Assembly (NCBI GenBank): GCA_029782225.1
Contig: JAKOVF010000031.1
Location: forward strand, 1 to 38,040
Direction of reading: 5' to 3'
Source: Chloroflexota bacterium
GTDB taxonomy: Bacteria > Chloroflexota > Anaerolineae > Anaerolineales > Villigracilaceae
DNA: 38,040 bases
Below the pieces are notes generated by a model. The model did no database searches and was not told the DNA's origin. It saw only the letters and a list, made by a program, of their open reading frames with translations. How positions within the stretch are numbered: the first letter of the stretch is position 1; each line of letters opens with the position of its first letter. The translations under genes were made by a program, and so were the position numbers. Below are positions 6,168-14,739 of this stretch, piece by piece.

Positions 6168-7356
6168 CTTTTCCCCATAACCCATAGCCTTCATTTCTGC
6201 GCTTTTCGCGCATCGCATGCTGCAAATGGATTTCCTCCACATGGGCGGCCTTCTCTTCAATCGCAGCTTCGAGCCATAGCCTGCCCTTTTCAGCCGTAGC
6301 ATGACTCCCGGCGCCATACGCGCCGGTCTTTGTGTCGTCATCCCAGGGTGGATTGGCGACGAGCGAGCCGCCTTCGATCCAGTCCATGTAGTAATCCGGG
6401 GTAGCGACAAAATCAACCTCATCCACGACGCGTTCCATGTGACAGAGTTCGGGGCAAAGGTGCAGCATGTAGGACGTCTCCAGCTCGCAGGCATGACCCA
6501 TACCACCGATGGGTGAAGTTCGATACTTCTCTAGCGCGGCCGCGCCAATTTTGCCTGATGTATGAAGCCACGCCGTGGCGCAGAAAATCCTGCGATGACG
6601 TTCTCCTGCGTATTTCACAATATTGACCAGGAAGGAAGTGTTGCCGCCGTGTCCGCTCATAAGATAGAAGCGGTCGAAGCCGCGCGCGGCCAGCACATCG
6701 ATGACTGCGACCCAGAAATCCTCGAAGGCGCGTCCGCCCGCATTCATTGTCGCTGCAAAGGATGAGCGATGTGTGCTGACACCATACGGCATAACAGGCA
6801 AGGCCCAACTGCGTGTAGGCACTCGACCGACGGTACCTTTTGCAATGGCATCAATGATCACTGTGTCTACCGAGAGGGGCAGGTGGTAGCCATGCTGTTC
6901 CGTGTGACCAATGGGAATCAAAATCACTTTTTCACGTTCGCTATCGGGTGGGAGCTGGTAGATTGGTAGATTCGTCTGTATTGGAGGCCGCAGACAGGAT
7001 GAAGAAAGTTCTTCGATAAACAAGGATTGCGGATCAAGTCCTTGCGGCGCGAGACAGTAGACGCGGGAGAAACCGTCGTCACGGAGGCTGTCGAGCAGAT
7101 TGGAAATATATCGTGCGAAGATCTGATCGGGCACTTCCAATCCGCTGCCGCGCCAGCCGAACGGGAAAGCTGGCAGGAGGCCGATTCGGGGAGGATCGCT
7201 CAATTGGCTCGCCAGAAGGCCTTGATCAAAGCCGGAACCGAGTGGGAGCACAAGGGGTGTATCCCGCGGCAAATCTGCAACCTCAGGCCAGGTTAGCTCT
7301 TCATATTTGAATAATCTAGGACTGCGCGTAGCCACTTTAGAAAGTAGGTTTTCCAT
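6157..7356 (-). CDS. Creatininase-family amidohydrolase with degenerate N-terminal repeat
   Basis: 399 residues, against about 240-260 for a usual creatininase. The C-terminal half (about 142-385) holds the metal-site motifs HTEQHG (Glu153, His155), the Asp in LSVDT (164), SGHGGN (His236) and HACELETS. This family hydrolyses cyclic amides such as creatinine or formamidopyrimidines using two metal ions. The N-terminal 135 residues repeat the family's opening (LTWPEVADLPRDTPLVLPLG), but the metal motif is replaced by SGFDQG. A later LLPAFPFGW segment and GFSRVYCLAPQG correspond to later family strands, so this half looks like a shrunken non-catalytic copy. It is last in a minus-strand run with the S9 peptidase and GNAT genes. 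Confidence 0.82.
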   Translation of the reverse strand: MENLLSKVATRSPRLFKYEELTWPEVADLPRDTPLVLPLGSGFDQGLLASQLSDPPRIGLLPAFPFGWRGSGLEVPDQIFARYISNLLDSLRDDGFSRVYCLAPQGLDPQSLFIEELSSSCLRPPIQTNLPIYQLPPDSEREKVILIPIGHTEQHGYHLPLSVDTVIIDAIAKGTVGRVPTRSWALPVMPYGVSTHRSSFAATMNAGGRAFEDFWVAVIDVLAARGFDRFYLMSGHGGNTSFLVNIVKYAGERHRRIFCATAWLHTSGKIGAAALEKYRTSPIGGMGHACELETSYMLHLCPELCHMERVVDEVDFVATPDYYMDWIEGGSLVANPPWDDDTKTGAYGAGSHATAEKGRLWLEAAIEEKAAHVEEIHLQHAMREKRRNEGYGLWGKAIP

Positions 7357-7376
7357 CTTCTATATATCTCCAAAAG

Positions 7377-7880
7377 TCAAAGACCCGGACTACCAAACTC
7401 AGGCGCGTACTGAACCAGACCGCTAACCCGCTGCAGCGCTCCGGGCGAGAGCTCCAGCACCATGAACGCGTCATCTGCCCCGTATTCATTTTGCAGACCA
7501 AATTGACTGGCCTTTTGAAAACCAAAGCGGCCGTAGTACCCTGGATTTCCGAGCACAACGACGTAATCGCATGGACAGAGCCGCAAGCCCTCTCTGATCA
7601 AGGCCGAACCAACCCCACGGTTTTGGTGCAGAGGCGCAACTGCTACAGGATCCAGTCCCAGCCCTTTCGGCTTGGCCGGTGGGGAAGTAGTCACCGGGCT
7701 GAAGAGAATATGCCCGACGATTTCACTCTCTTGTTCCGCAACAAGCGAAAGGGCCGCTCTTCCATTGACTCGCAAGGCATCCACCAGGCGGGCTTCTAAA
7801 TCCGTTTTGAATGCGGAAGTAACGACCTTTCTTACCGCATTGTAATCGTCGGGCGTTTCCTGACGGACGATTGTTTCCAT
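7377..7880 (-). CDS. GNAT N-acetyltransferase, YhbS-like
   Basis: A 167-residue single GNAT domain. The acetyl-CoA binding motif A is seen as VAPLHQNRGVGSALIREGL (about 80-98, Q-x-x-G-x-G/A). The following VVVLGNPGYYGRFGFQKA block is the hallmark of the YhbS/MSMEG-type subgroup. The acceptor substrate is unknown. Only one base separates its ATG from the stop of the S9 peptidase gene upstream, with no own SD visible. Translation is therefore probably coupled, and the two are in one operon. Confidence 0.85.
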   Translation of the reverse strand: METIVRQETPDDYNAVRKVVTSAFKTDLEARLVDALRVNGRAALSLVAEQESEIVGHILFSPVTTSPPAKPKGLGLDPVAVAPLHQNRGVGSALIREGLRLCPCDYVVVLGNPGYYGRFGFQKASQFGLQNEYGADDAFMVLELSPGALQRVSGLVQYAPEFGSPGL

Positions 7881-7881
7881 A

Positions 7882-9738
7882 TTACTTTGGCATCAGGTAC
7901 CAGTCGAGGAACGTCTCGATCCGTTCATAGGCATCAAGTTGATTCTCACGACGGAGAAAACCGTGAGGCTCGTCGTCATAGGTCTTGTATTCAAAAACCT
8001 TGTCGTGGCGCTTCAATGCCTCGACCCATTCCTCGGAAGACTCGGGCGGAACAATGGTGTCGAGCAGCCCATGCAAAATCAGGATCGGCTTCTGAACATT
8101 CCCTGCATCTGTAATCGGGGAACCCCTGAGATAAATATCCAATTTATCGGCGGGATGACCCAGGAAAATCTCGGTGTAGATGCGCAGCCGCTTCTCGCAC
8201 TCAGCCCACGAACTCACCAGATTCGAGTCGCCATACTTCATCACGCCGCAGGCAAAGAGATATTCTGGATCGCGCGCCAGCGAGCAGGCGGTCATGTAGC
8301 CTCCATAGCTTCCACCCATGATGCCAACTCGATCTGGCTTCACCTCCCTGAGGCTTCTCAGGAACTTTGCAGCGTGAAGACAATCCTGTGTGTCGCCCAC
8401 GCCCCAGTTATCGTAGTTGGCGCGTTCGAACTCACGGCCATAACCGGTAGAGCCGCGATAATTCGGCGCAAGATAGGTGTAGCCCTTTGCTACGAAATAC
8501 TGTGCCAGTTCATCCCAGCCAAAGACGTATTGGTCCTTCGGCCCACCGTGCGGATACATAATGGCAGCACCATTGGGTCTCTCAGGGTGATATAGAAACG
8601 CAGGAATTTCCATGCCATCAAAACTCTTGTAGTGGATGATCTCCGGCAAAGCCAATTTGTTTTTCTGCATTGCTAGCGGGTTGGAAAAAGTCAGTTGCGT
8701 GACGTGTTTACTCTGAACGTCAATTCGATAAATATCAGGCGGAAGCAGCGGACTCTCATACTCGAACGTGATGAAGGAGCCATCCTTAGACCAGTGCGGA
8801 TTCGAATGTATTCCCGCCCCGCCTCTCAATTCGGACTTCTGGCCTGAGTCCGTCTCGATGATGCTCAACTCAAAGGCGCCTTCCCGATTGAGGACAACCG
8901 CCACTCGTTTGGAATCTGGTGACCAGTCAAATTGATAGACATCGTTTCCATAATTCGTTAGCTGACGAAATCCATCGCCGTTTGGTCTGACAAGGTATAA
9001 CTCTTCGCGTCCTGTCTCTTGTGAGATGAACGCGATCCATTGCCCATCCGGTGACCATTTTGGCGAAAGCGCCCGAATGGATGGTTTACCATACAGCGTA
9101 ATTGATTTGCCTGTTGCGATTTCAAGCAGGACAACGTCCAGGCGATTCAGATCATCGAAGCGGCGCAGCGTGTACACCACATAGTTGCAGTCCGGGGAAG
9201 GGCGCGCGTCCCAGTGATCACCCAGATTGTCGCTGGTCAAGGCGCGTGGCCATGACCCATCGCGGTCAGTGAGGAGCAACTGGTCCGCTCCGTTCCGCTC
9301 CACCGTAACGATCAGTCCACTCGAGTCCGGCATCCAGCGCGGGTTGCTGGCAGAGGACGTAAAGTCCGTGATCCTTTTGGGCAAGCCTCCCTCACGCGGG
9401 ACGATATGCACGTGGCCATTGATGCAAAACGCCAGCCATTTTCCATCTGGTGACCATTCCGGGGTTTCATCATCCCAATACGGTGCGAGGGGGCGGTCCG
9501 TGCTGAGTCGGGTGGGCCAGCCTCCATTTGACGGGATCAGGTATACGTCGGAGAGCGACTCGCCATCTTTGATGTAAGCGATCGACTGCCCATCTGGTGA
9601 GAGAGTATGCGAGCGAATCCGTTCGATGGATGTCAGGAGAGAAAGATTCCATCCCTCCGGTGGTTTGAGATCCGGCCGTTTGACAGAAGGCCATCCCTTG
9701 CGTTCATATTTTTCAGTGAGTTTGATCGGTTTATCCAT
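7882..9738 (-). CDS. S9-family prolyl oligopeptidase-like peptidase
   Basis: A 618-residue cytoplasmic-looking protein without a signal peptide. Residues about 30-370 form a TolB/PD40-type beta-propeller with at least six blades carrying the W-S-P-D-G pattern (for example PEWSPDGKWLAF, PKWSPDGQWIAF). The C-terminal alpha/beta-hydrolase domain has the nucleophile in GGSYGGY (Ser477), Asp560 in HGLLDTIVPP and His592 in DEPHGF, the S9C/acylaminoacyl peptidase arrangement. It should cleave short peptides. It is divergent from a peptide ABC importer (9953-15723), so a role in using imported peptides is likely but inferred. It is the first gene of a run with GNAT and the creatininase homologue. Confidence 0.9.
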   Translation of the reverse strand: MDKPIKLTEKYERKGWPSVKRPDLKPPEGWNLSLLTSIERIRSHTLSPDGQSIAYIKDGESLSDVYLIPSNGGWPTRLSTDRPLAPYWDDETPEWSPDGKWLAFCINGHVHIVPREGGLPKRITDFTSSASNPRWMPDSSGLIVTVERNGADQLLLTDRDGSWPRALTSDNLGDHWDARPSPDCNYVVYTLRRFDDLNRLDVVLLEIATGKSITLYGKPSIRALSPKWSPDGQWIAFISQETGREELYLVRPNGDGFRQLTNYGNDVYQFDWSPDSKRVAVVLNREGAFELSIIETDSGQKSELRGGAGIHSNPHWSKDGSFITFEYESPLLPPDIYRIDVQSKHVTQLTFSNPLAMQKNKLALPEIIHYKSFDGMEIPAFLYHPERPNGAAIMYPHGGPKDQYVFGWDELAQYFVAKGYTYLAPNYRGSTGYGREFERANYDNWGVGDTQDCLHAAKFLRSLREVKPDRVGIMGGSYGGYMTACSLARDPEYLFACGVMKYGDSNLVSSWAECEKRLRIYTEIFLGHPADKLDIYLRGSPITDAGNVQKPILILHGLLDTIVPPESSEEWVEALKRHDKVFEYKTYDDEPHGFLRRENQLDAYERIETFLDWYLMPK

Positions 9739-9952
9739 GAGTCCTGCTTTGGCGAAATTCTACCAAGTAAACCGGTCTCGGTTGAAATGACTTTTCCGAA
9801 GGCTGAAAAGAGAGTACAATTTTCGAGTGGACATTCCATTGAAACGCTCCAGATGCCGTTTCACCCTTTCGTAACTGCGCCAGGCGGACTTCTGCCGTGG
9901 CGCATATTTTTTGAAGCGTTTCTTCATCGTTGACATGCAGAGAGGAGAAAGC
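9739..9952. promoter_or_regulatory. Divergent intergenic region, S9 peptidase / peptide importer
   Basis: A 214-base spacer between divergent genes. A -10-like TACAAT at 9815-9820 faces the importer, but no matching -35 is seen, so the promoters cannot be fixed from sequence alone. The SD for the binding protein gene is GAGGAG at 9942-9947. Confidence 0.35.
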
Positions 9953-11596
9953 ATGAGACAAAAGGCCCTGTATCTCCTGGTGCTGTTCGCCATGCTGCTT
10001 TCAGCCTGTGGCGGAGCCAGCAGCCAGACTTCGACAGTTCGGATTGGCTGGGCCGGCAGCCCGGATACACTCAACCCGGGGACGGCCGTGCTGGTCGAGT
10101 CGTATACAATTTTCGAGCTGGTCTATGACTCGATGTATGATCTCAACCTCGATGGCACATTCACATTGAGCCTGGCCGACAGCATGGAACGCGCAGACGA
10201 TGGCCTGACCTACACATTCCATATCAAGAAGGGGATCAAATTTCACGATGGTCAGCCGCTGACAGCCCATGATGTTGCCTTTACATATAACTTGTATAAG
10301 GCGCACGAGGACTACCCGTATATGAATGCCTATACGGTTAACTTCGACACGGTCGAAGCGCCGGATGATACGACGCTCGTCATTCATCTGACAGACCCGG
10401 TCCCCAGCATCGAGAGCACGCTCGTGTTCATGTATATCCTGCCGGAGCATATCTGGAAGGAGCATTCAGATGGCAAGGCCGCGACTGAGTTCGAGAACGT
10501 GGAAATGATCGGCAGCGGACCCTTCAAAATGGTCGAGTACAAACAGAATGAATTTGTCCACCTGGCGGTCAATAAAGACTATTTCGGGAAGCAGCCCAAG
10601 ATAGGGCAGGTGGTCTTCCAGCATTTTGAAAGCAAGGACGCGCTGGTGCAGGCAATCAAGGCTGGCCAGGTGGATATGATCACCGAAATGCCGAACACAG
10701 CCGTGGAAACGCTCAAGACCGATCCAAACATCGAAGTCGTGACCGGTGCCCCGCTATCGCCGGGCGTAACAGATATCATCTTCAACCAGGTCACGCCTGA
10801 GAATTGTCCGACTGCTGATGGCGGGCTTTGTACTGGACACCCGGCACTGCGCGACCGCGATGTTCGCCTTGCCATTGCCCACGCCACCGACAAACAGAAG
10901 CTCATCGATGTGGTTCTGCTCGGCCTGGGTTCACCCGGCCTGACTCTGATTCCGGATGGGCTTGGAATCTGGTACAACAATACGCTGAAGGACTATGAGT
11001 ACGATATAGCCAAAGCCAATCAAATCCTGGATGATGCTGGCTACAAGGACGCAAATAGCGATGGCGTCCGTGAGATGCCGGATGGCACGAATCCACTCTC
11101 CTTCCGTGTCAACTGGCCCAGCGACAGCGTCGATGCACCGCGTCTGGCTGAACTACTGACCGAGATGTGGGCGCAGATCGGTGTCAAAACCCAGTTACAG
11201 GCGGTCGATCCGGACGCGCTGACCGCACAATGCTGTCCCGCCTTCGACTTCGATATCATGCTGTGGGGCTGGAGCTCGGATCCTGATCCGAACGCCCTTT
11301 TGAACGTAATGGCCAGCGCATCCATCCCAACGGGTTACAGCGAGACCGGATACTCCAATCCCATGTACGATGAGCTCTTCTCGCAGCAGGGCAAGGAGAC
11401 CGATCCTGAGAAACGTAAACAAATGGTCTGGGATATGCAGAAGCTCGTCTTCGACGATGTAGTGTACGTGATTCCCTACTATGAGCAGGCCGTCCAGGCC
11501 TTCCGCAAGGACCGCTTCACCGGCTGGCAAACGGACTTCCCGAAACTGGAGCTTTCCGATCCATCATCACTGCTCGTGATCGAACCGGCTAAGTAA
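9953..11596 (+). CDS. ABC transporter substrate-binding protein, family 5 (peptide/nickel type)
   Basis: 547 residues from ATG 9953. It has a lipoprotein signal with lipobox LSAC (Cys19), then a full SBP_bac_5 domain: the WAGSPDTLNPG opening, the FHIKKGIKFHDGQPLTAHDV family motif near residues 90-110, and the later lobe with RLAELLTEMWAQIGVKTQLQ. These lipoproteins capture di- or oligopeptides (sometimes sugars or nickel) outside the membrane and hand them to DppBC-type permeases, which are encoded next. GAGGAG at 9942-9947 decides the start; an earlier in-frame ATG at 9911 would place 14 residues before the signal peptide. A palindromic repeat follows the stop before the permease gene. Confidence 0.92.
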   Translation: MRQKALYLLVLFAMLLSACGGASSQTSTVRIGWAGSPDTLNPGTAVLVESYTIFELVYDSMYDLNLDGTFTLSLADSMERADDGLTYTFHIKKGIKFHDGQPLTAHDVAFTYNLYKAHEDYPYMNAYTVNFDTVEAPDDTTLVIHLTDPVPSIESTLVFMYILPEHIWKEHSDGKAATEFENVEMIGSGPFKMVEYKQNEFVHLAVNKDYFGKQPKIGQVVFQHFESKDALVQAIKAGQVDMITEMPNTAVETLKTDPNIEVVTGAPLSPGVTDIIFNQVTPENCPTADGGLCTGHPALRDRDVRLAIAHATDKQKLIDVVLLGLGSPGLTLIPDGLGIWYNNTLKDYEYDIAKANQILDDAGYKDANSDGVREMPDGTNPLSFRVNWPSDSVDAPRLAELLTEMWAQIGVKTQLQAVDPDALTAQCCPAFDFDIMLWGWSSDPDPNALLNVMASASIPTGYSETGYSNPMYDELFSQQGKETDPEKRKQMVWDMQKLVFDDVVYVIPYYEQAVQAFRKDRFTGWQTDFPKLELSDPSSLLVIEPAK

Positions 11597-11606
11597 GCTG
11601 CTACTG

Positions 11607-11639
11607 AGGTGACAGTCACCTGACGGGTGACTGTCACCT
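11607..11639. repeat. GTGACAGTCAC palindrome, copy 2
   Basis: A perfect 14-bp inverted repeat (AGGTGACAGTCACC, loop TGACG, complementary arm at 11626-11639) lies 10 bases after the binding-protein stop and 19 bases before the permease start. A short T-run follows, so it could partly terminate or protect the 3' end. That would let the binding protein be made in excess over the permeases, as is common in such operons. Confidence 0.8.
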
Positions 11640-11658
11640 TTCTGCAAAAAGGTGCCAC

Positions 11659-12687
11659 TTGAAGCGATGGCGTTACCTCACCGGCAAACTCGGTTGGGCA
11701 CTATTTACAATCCTCTTTGTCATCCTGCTGAATTTCTTCCTCTTTCGAATCCTGCCGGGCGACCCCGCACGTGCGGGTATCCGTGACCCGCGCCTGACGC
11801 GCCAGGCGGTCGAGGCGATCCGCGTCCGTTTCGGGCTGGATAAACCGGTGATCAATTGCTTTCAATCTTTGAACCCGGTGAAGACCGGTTCGTGCCTGGT
11901 CAATCCGTTCGAAACCCAGTTCTTTATTTACATTCGGAACCTGCTCAAAGGCGAGCTGGGGATCAGCTTTCATTACAACCGTCCTGTTGCCGATCTACTA
12001 AAAGAGGATTTGTGGAACACCATCCTGTTGATTGGCGCAGGGCAGGTCCTCGCGATCATCATTGGCGTCGTCTTCGGGATCTTCGCGGCCTGGAAGGCGC
12101 GTACCGCCATTGATTATGGCGCACTGATTACAAGCCTGGTTGCCTGGAGTCTGCCGACATTTTGGCTGGGGATTATTCTGCTGTTCTGGGGCTCGACTCA
12201 TGGCCTGCCGATCGGCGGCAAGGCTACGCCCGCGACAAGTTATCTTCCGCTTGGTGAGCGCATGCTCGATGTTCTGCGCCACATGCTCCTGCCGACCCTC
12301 ACCTATACCATTGTGTACATGGCGGAATACATGCTCATCATGCGCTCCAGCCTCCTGGATGTGCTTTCGGAAGATTACATCCTGACCGCGAAGGCCAAGG
12401 GGCTGAACACGTTCCAGATCCTGAAAGATCACGCGCTGAAAAATGCCATGCTGCCGCTGGTGACAGTGATCGCCATCAACCTGGGTTTTACTGTAGCGGG
12501 GGCAGTGCAAATCGAGACGGTGTTTTCATGGCCTGGATTGGGAGGCGCGATCTATGAGGCCGTGGTACGGCGGGACTTCCCCGTGCTGCAAGGCGCGTTC
12601 CTGCTCATTGCAATTGCAGTGATTTTCGCAAACCTGATTGCCGAGTTGGCGTATTCGGCGCTTGATCCACGCGTGCAGTCGGAGTAA
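11659..12687 (+). CDS. Peptide ABC transporter permease, DppB-like
   Basis: A 342-residue inner-membrane permease starting at TTG 11659 (MKRWRYLTGKLGWALF), with AAGGTG about 6 bases upstream; no in-frame ATG precedes the first TM segment. It has the DppB/OppB N-terminal signature FFLFRILPGDPAR, an insertion of about 30 residues before the first periplasmic loop (CFQSLNPVKTGSC, with two cysteines), and the BPD_transp_1 domain with the EAA loop around ILTAKAKGLNTFQILKDHAL. About six TM helices. It should pair with the DppC-like half of the next gene. Confidence 0.9.
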   Translation: MKRWRYLTGKLGWALFTILFVILLNFFLFRILPGDPARAGIRDPRLTRQAVEAIRVRFGLDKPVINCFQSLNPVKTGSCLVNPFETQFFIYIRNLLKGELGISFHYNRPVADLLKEDLWNTILLIGAGQVLAIIIGVVFGIFAAWKARTAIDYGALITSLVAWSLPTFWLGIILLFWGSTHGLPIGGKATPATSYLPLGERMLDVLRHMLLPTLTYTIVYMAEYMLIMRSSLLDVLSEDYILTAKAKGLNTFQILKDHALKNAMLPLVTVIAINLGFTVAGAVQIETVFSWPGLGGAIYEAVVRRDFPVLQGAFLLIAIAVIFANLIAELAYSALDPRVQSE

Positions 12688-12689
12688 CC

Positions 12690-14723
12690 ATGGCCTCCTC
12701 TCTTACCCTGACCGCCGTCAAGCCATCCTTCACTGCGCGCCTGCTCGGTTTCTGGAAGTCCCTGCAAAAGAACCGCATTGCCCTGATCGGGCTCGGGATG
12801 CTGGTCGTGATCATCCTGGTGGCGATCTTTGCCCCGGTCATTGCTCCGTATGACAACACAACTTCGGCCGGATTTCAGGTGGGCGACACGTATAATCCGC
12901 CATCAGCTCAACATTGGCTTGGCACGGACGATGCTGGAAAGGATGTGTTTACCAATTTCATTTTCGGCGCGCGTGTTTCGCTGATCGTCGGCTTTTTTGC
13001 AGCCTTTATCTCGGTCTTCATTGGCGGTGTGATTGGAATCGTCGCAGGCTTCTACGGCGGACGAGTCGAAAACATCCTGATGCGCTTCACGGACATCATG
13101 CTGGTTATCCCCGACTTACCATTGATGGTCGTGATTGTCGCCCTGACCAAGCCCTCCGTGCTCAATATCATCTTTGTGATCGGATTGCTCGATTGGACCA
13201 CGACCTCACGCATCGTCCGTTCGCAGACGCTGGCGGTGAAATCACGCAAATTCGTTTTGCGTGCACGCGCCATAGGTGCCGGCAACGGACACATCATCCG
13301 CCACCACATTTTGCCGCTGGTCATGCCGATCCTCGTGGTCAATGCCGTGCTGGTTGTGTCGCTGGCGATCCTCAATGAGAGTACGCTCTCCTTCCTCGGC
13401 CTTGGCGACCCGACCGCGCTTTCATGGGGCCAGATGCTCAACTATGCCTTTGGACGCGGTGCGATGTCTGTGGGCGCGTGGTGGGCGCTCTTCGCACCAG
13501 GCTTTGGGATCGTGTGGGTCGTGCTCGGGCTGACCCTGCTCGGGCATGGACTTGAACAAGTCCTCAACCCACGGTTGGAAACTCACCACTTGATGAAAGC
13601 GCGCCCTGTGATCAAGCATGAGGGGCGCGGACAGACGCTTCATAACGGGACCCTTCCACATGCCCAGGACGACGCCCGGCAGGGGGTCCCGGATGAAGCG
13701 CCGATTCTGCTCGAAGTAGACAAAGTATCTATTTCCTACATCAATGAAGGCAAGCCTCCCGCGCGGGCGGTCGAAAATGTCTCCTTCACCTTACGAGAAG
13801 GAGAGCTGATGGGACTCGTCGGCGAAAGCGGCTGCGGCAAGACCACGCTCATGCTCGGACTTCTGCGATTGCTCCCCGCTGCCGGACAGATTGTGGACGG
13901 CGAGGTCTGGTTTTGCAATAAAGAGCTGACCGCGCTGACCGAACAGGAAATGGAAGAAGTACGCTGGAAAGGGATTTCGATCGTTTTCCAGGGGGCAATG
14001 AACGCCTTGAACCCGGTGAGAACCGTCGGCGATCAGATCGCGGAAGCGATCGTCAAGCACAATCCTGAGATCAAGGGGCAAGCGTTGAACGCGCGCGTGG
14101 ATGAACTGCTCGATTTGGTTGGCATCACGGCAAAGCATCGGGATCATTATCCTCATCAATATTCCGGTGGAATGCGTCAGCGTGCGATGATCGCCATGGC
14201 ATTGGCCTGCAATCCGCAGGTGGTGATCGCCGACGAACCCACCACCGCACTGGACGTGATGATCCAGGCCCAGGTATTGGAACTGCTTGACAGCCTTCGG
14301 AAGAGGCTTGGCCTCTCGATCATTTTTGTCACGCACGACCTCGGCGTTGTGGCTGAGATGTGCGATTCCGTTTTGGTGATGTATGGCGGAGTAACTGCCG
14401 AATACGCCAATGTGGATACGGTTTACAACCTTGCCAGGCATCCCTACACTCAGGAGTTGCTGAAGGCCTTCCCGGATCTGACTCATCCTGAAAAACGGCT
14501 GGTTTCCATTCCGGGCTATCCGCCGCGGCTGGATGACCTGCCCGCAGGCTGCCGTTTTGCGCCCCGCTGCCCGCTTGCCTTTGAACGCTGTCATGTTGAA
14601 GCGCCGGCTATCCTTGAAGTTGAAGAAAAACATTACGTGAGTTGCCATTTGGTGACGCCCTCATCCCCGGCCCTTCCGCCGCGGGGGGCTATCCCCTCTC
14701 CCCTTGGGAGAGGGCTAGGGTGA
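12690..14723 (+). CDS. Fused peptide ABC permease (DppC-like) and ATPase (DppD-like)
   Basis: 677 residues joining two usual genes. Residues 1-300 are a DppC-like permease (TM near 28-50, QHWLGTDDAGKDVF, EAA loop RARAIGAGNGHIIRHHILP). After a polar linker (301-337) comes an ABC ATPase: Walker A GESGCGKT 378-385, signature YSGGMRQR 491-498, Walker B VVIADEP 511-517, switch His549. The C-terminal oligopeptide-type domain has cysteines 621, 627, 634 and 652, typical of Dpp/Opp ATPases with a possible iron-sulfur site. The last 20 or so residues (from TPSSPALPPRG) are coded by a dispersed palindromic repeat. The start lies two bases after the previous stop. Confidence 0.92.
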   Translation: MASSLTLTAVKPSFTARLLGFWKSLQKNRIALIGLGMLVVIILVAIFAPVIAPYDNTTSAGFQVGDTYNPPSAQHWLGTDDAGKDVFTNFIFGARVSLIVGFFAAFISVFIGGVIGIVAGFYGGRVENILMRFTDIMLVIPDLPLMVVIVALTKPSVLNIIFVIGLLDWTTTSRIVRSQTLAVKSRKFVLRARAIGAGNGHIIRHHILPLVMPILVVNAVLVVSLAILNESTLSFLGLGDPTALSWGQMLNYAFGRGAMSVGAWWALFAPGFGIVWVVLGLTLLGHGLEQVLNPRLETHHLMKARPVIKHEGRGQTLHNGTLPHAQDDARQGVPDEAPILLEVDKVSISYINEGKPPARAVENVSFTLREGELMGLVGESGCGKTTLMLGLLRLLPAAGQIVDGEVWFCNKELTALTEQEMEEVRWKGISIVFQGAMNALNPVRTVGDQIAEAIVKHNPEIKGQALNARVDELLDLVGITAKHRDHYPHQYSGGMRQRAMIAMALACNPQVVIADEPTTALDVMIQAQVLELLDSLRKRLGLSIIFVTHDLGVVAEMCDSVLVMYGGVTAEYANVDTVYNLARHPYTQELLKAFPDLTHPEKRLVSIPGYPPRLDDLPAGCRFAPRCPLAFERCHVEAPAILEVEEKHYVSCHLVTPSSPALPPRGAIPSPLGRGLG

Positions 14724-14727
14724 GGGA
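14661..14727. repeat. CCCTCTCCC/GGGAGAGGG dispersed repeat forming the C-terminus of the fused ABC gene
   Basis: The stretch with CTCATCCCCGGCCCTTCCGC and then CCCTCTCCCCTTGGGAGAGGG is of the same type as the repeat at 37245-37350. The reading frame of the upstream gene runs through it and stops at TGA 14721-14723, inside the repeat's AGGGTGAGGG end. Confidence 0.7.
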
Positions 14728-14739
14728 AAAGGTTTATCT

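Noticed and set aside
13791..14648. Long open frame on the minus strand opposite the ABC ATPase domain
   Set aside because: The plus strand carries complete Walker and signature motifs; the reverse frame has no family pattern.
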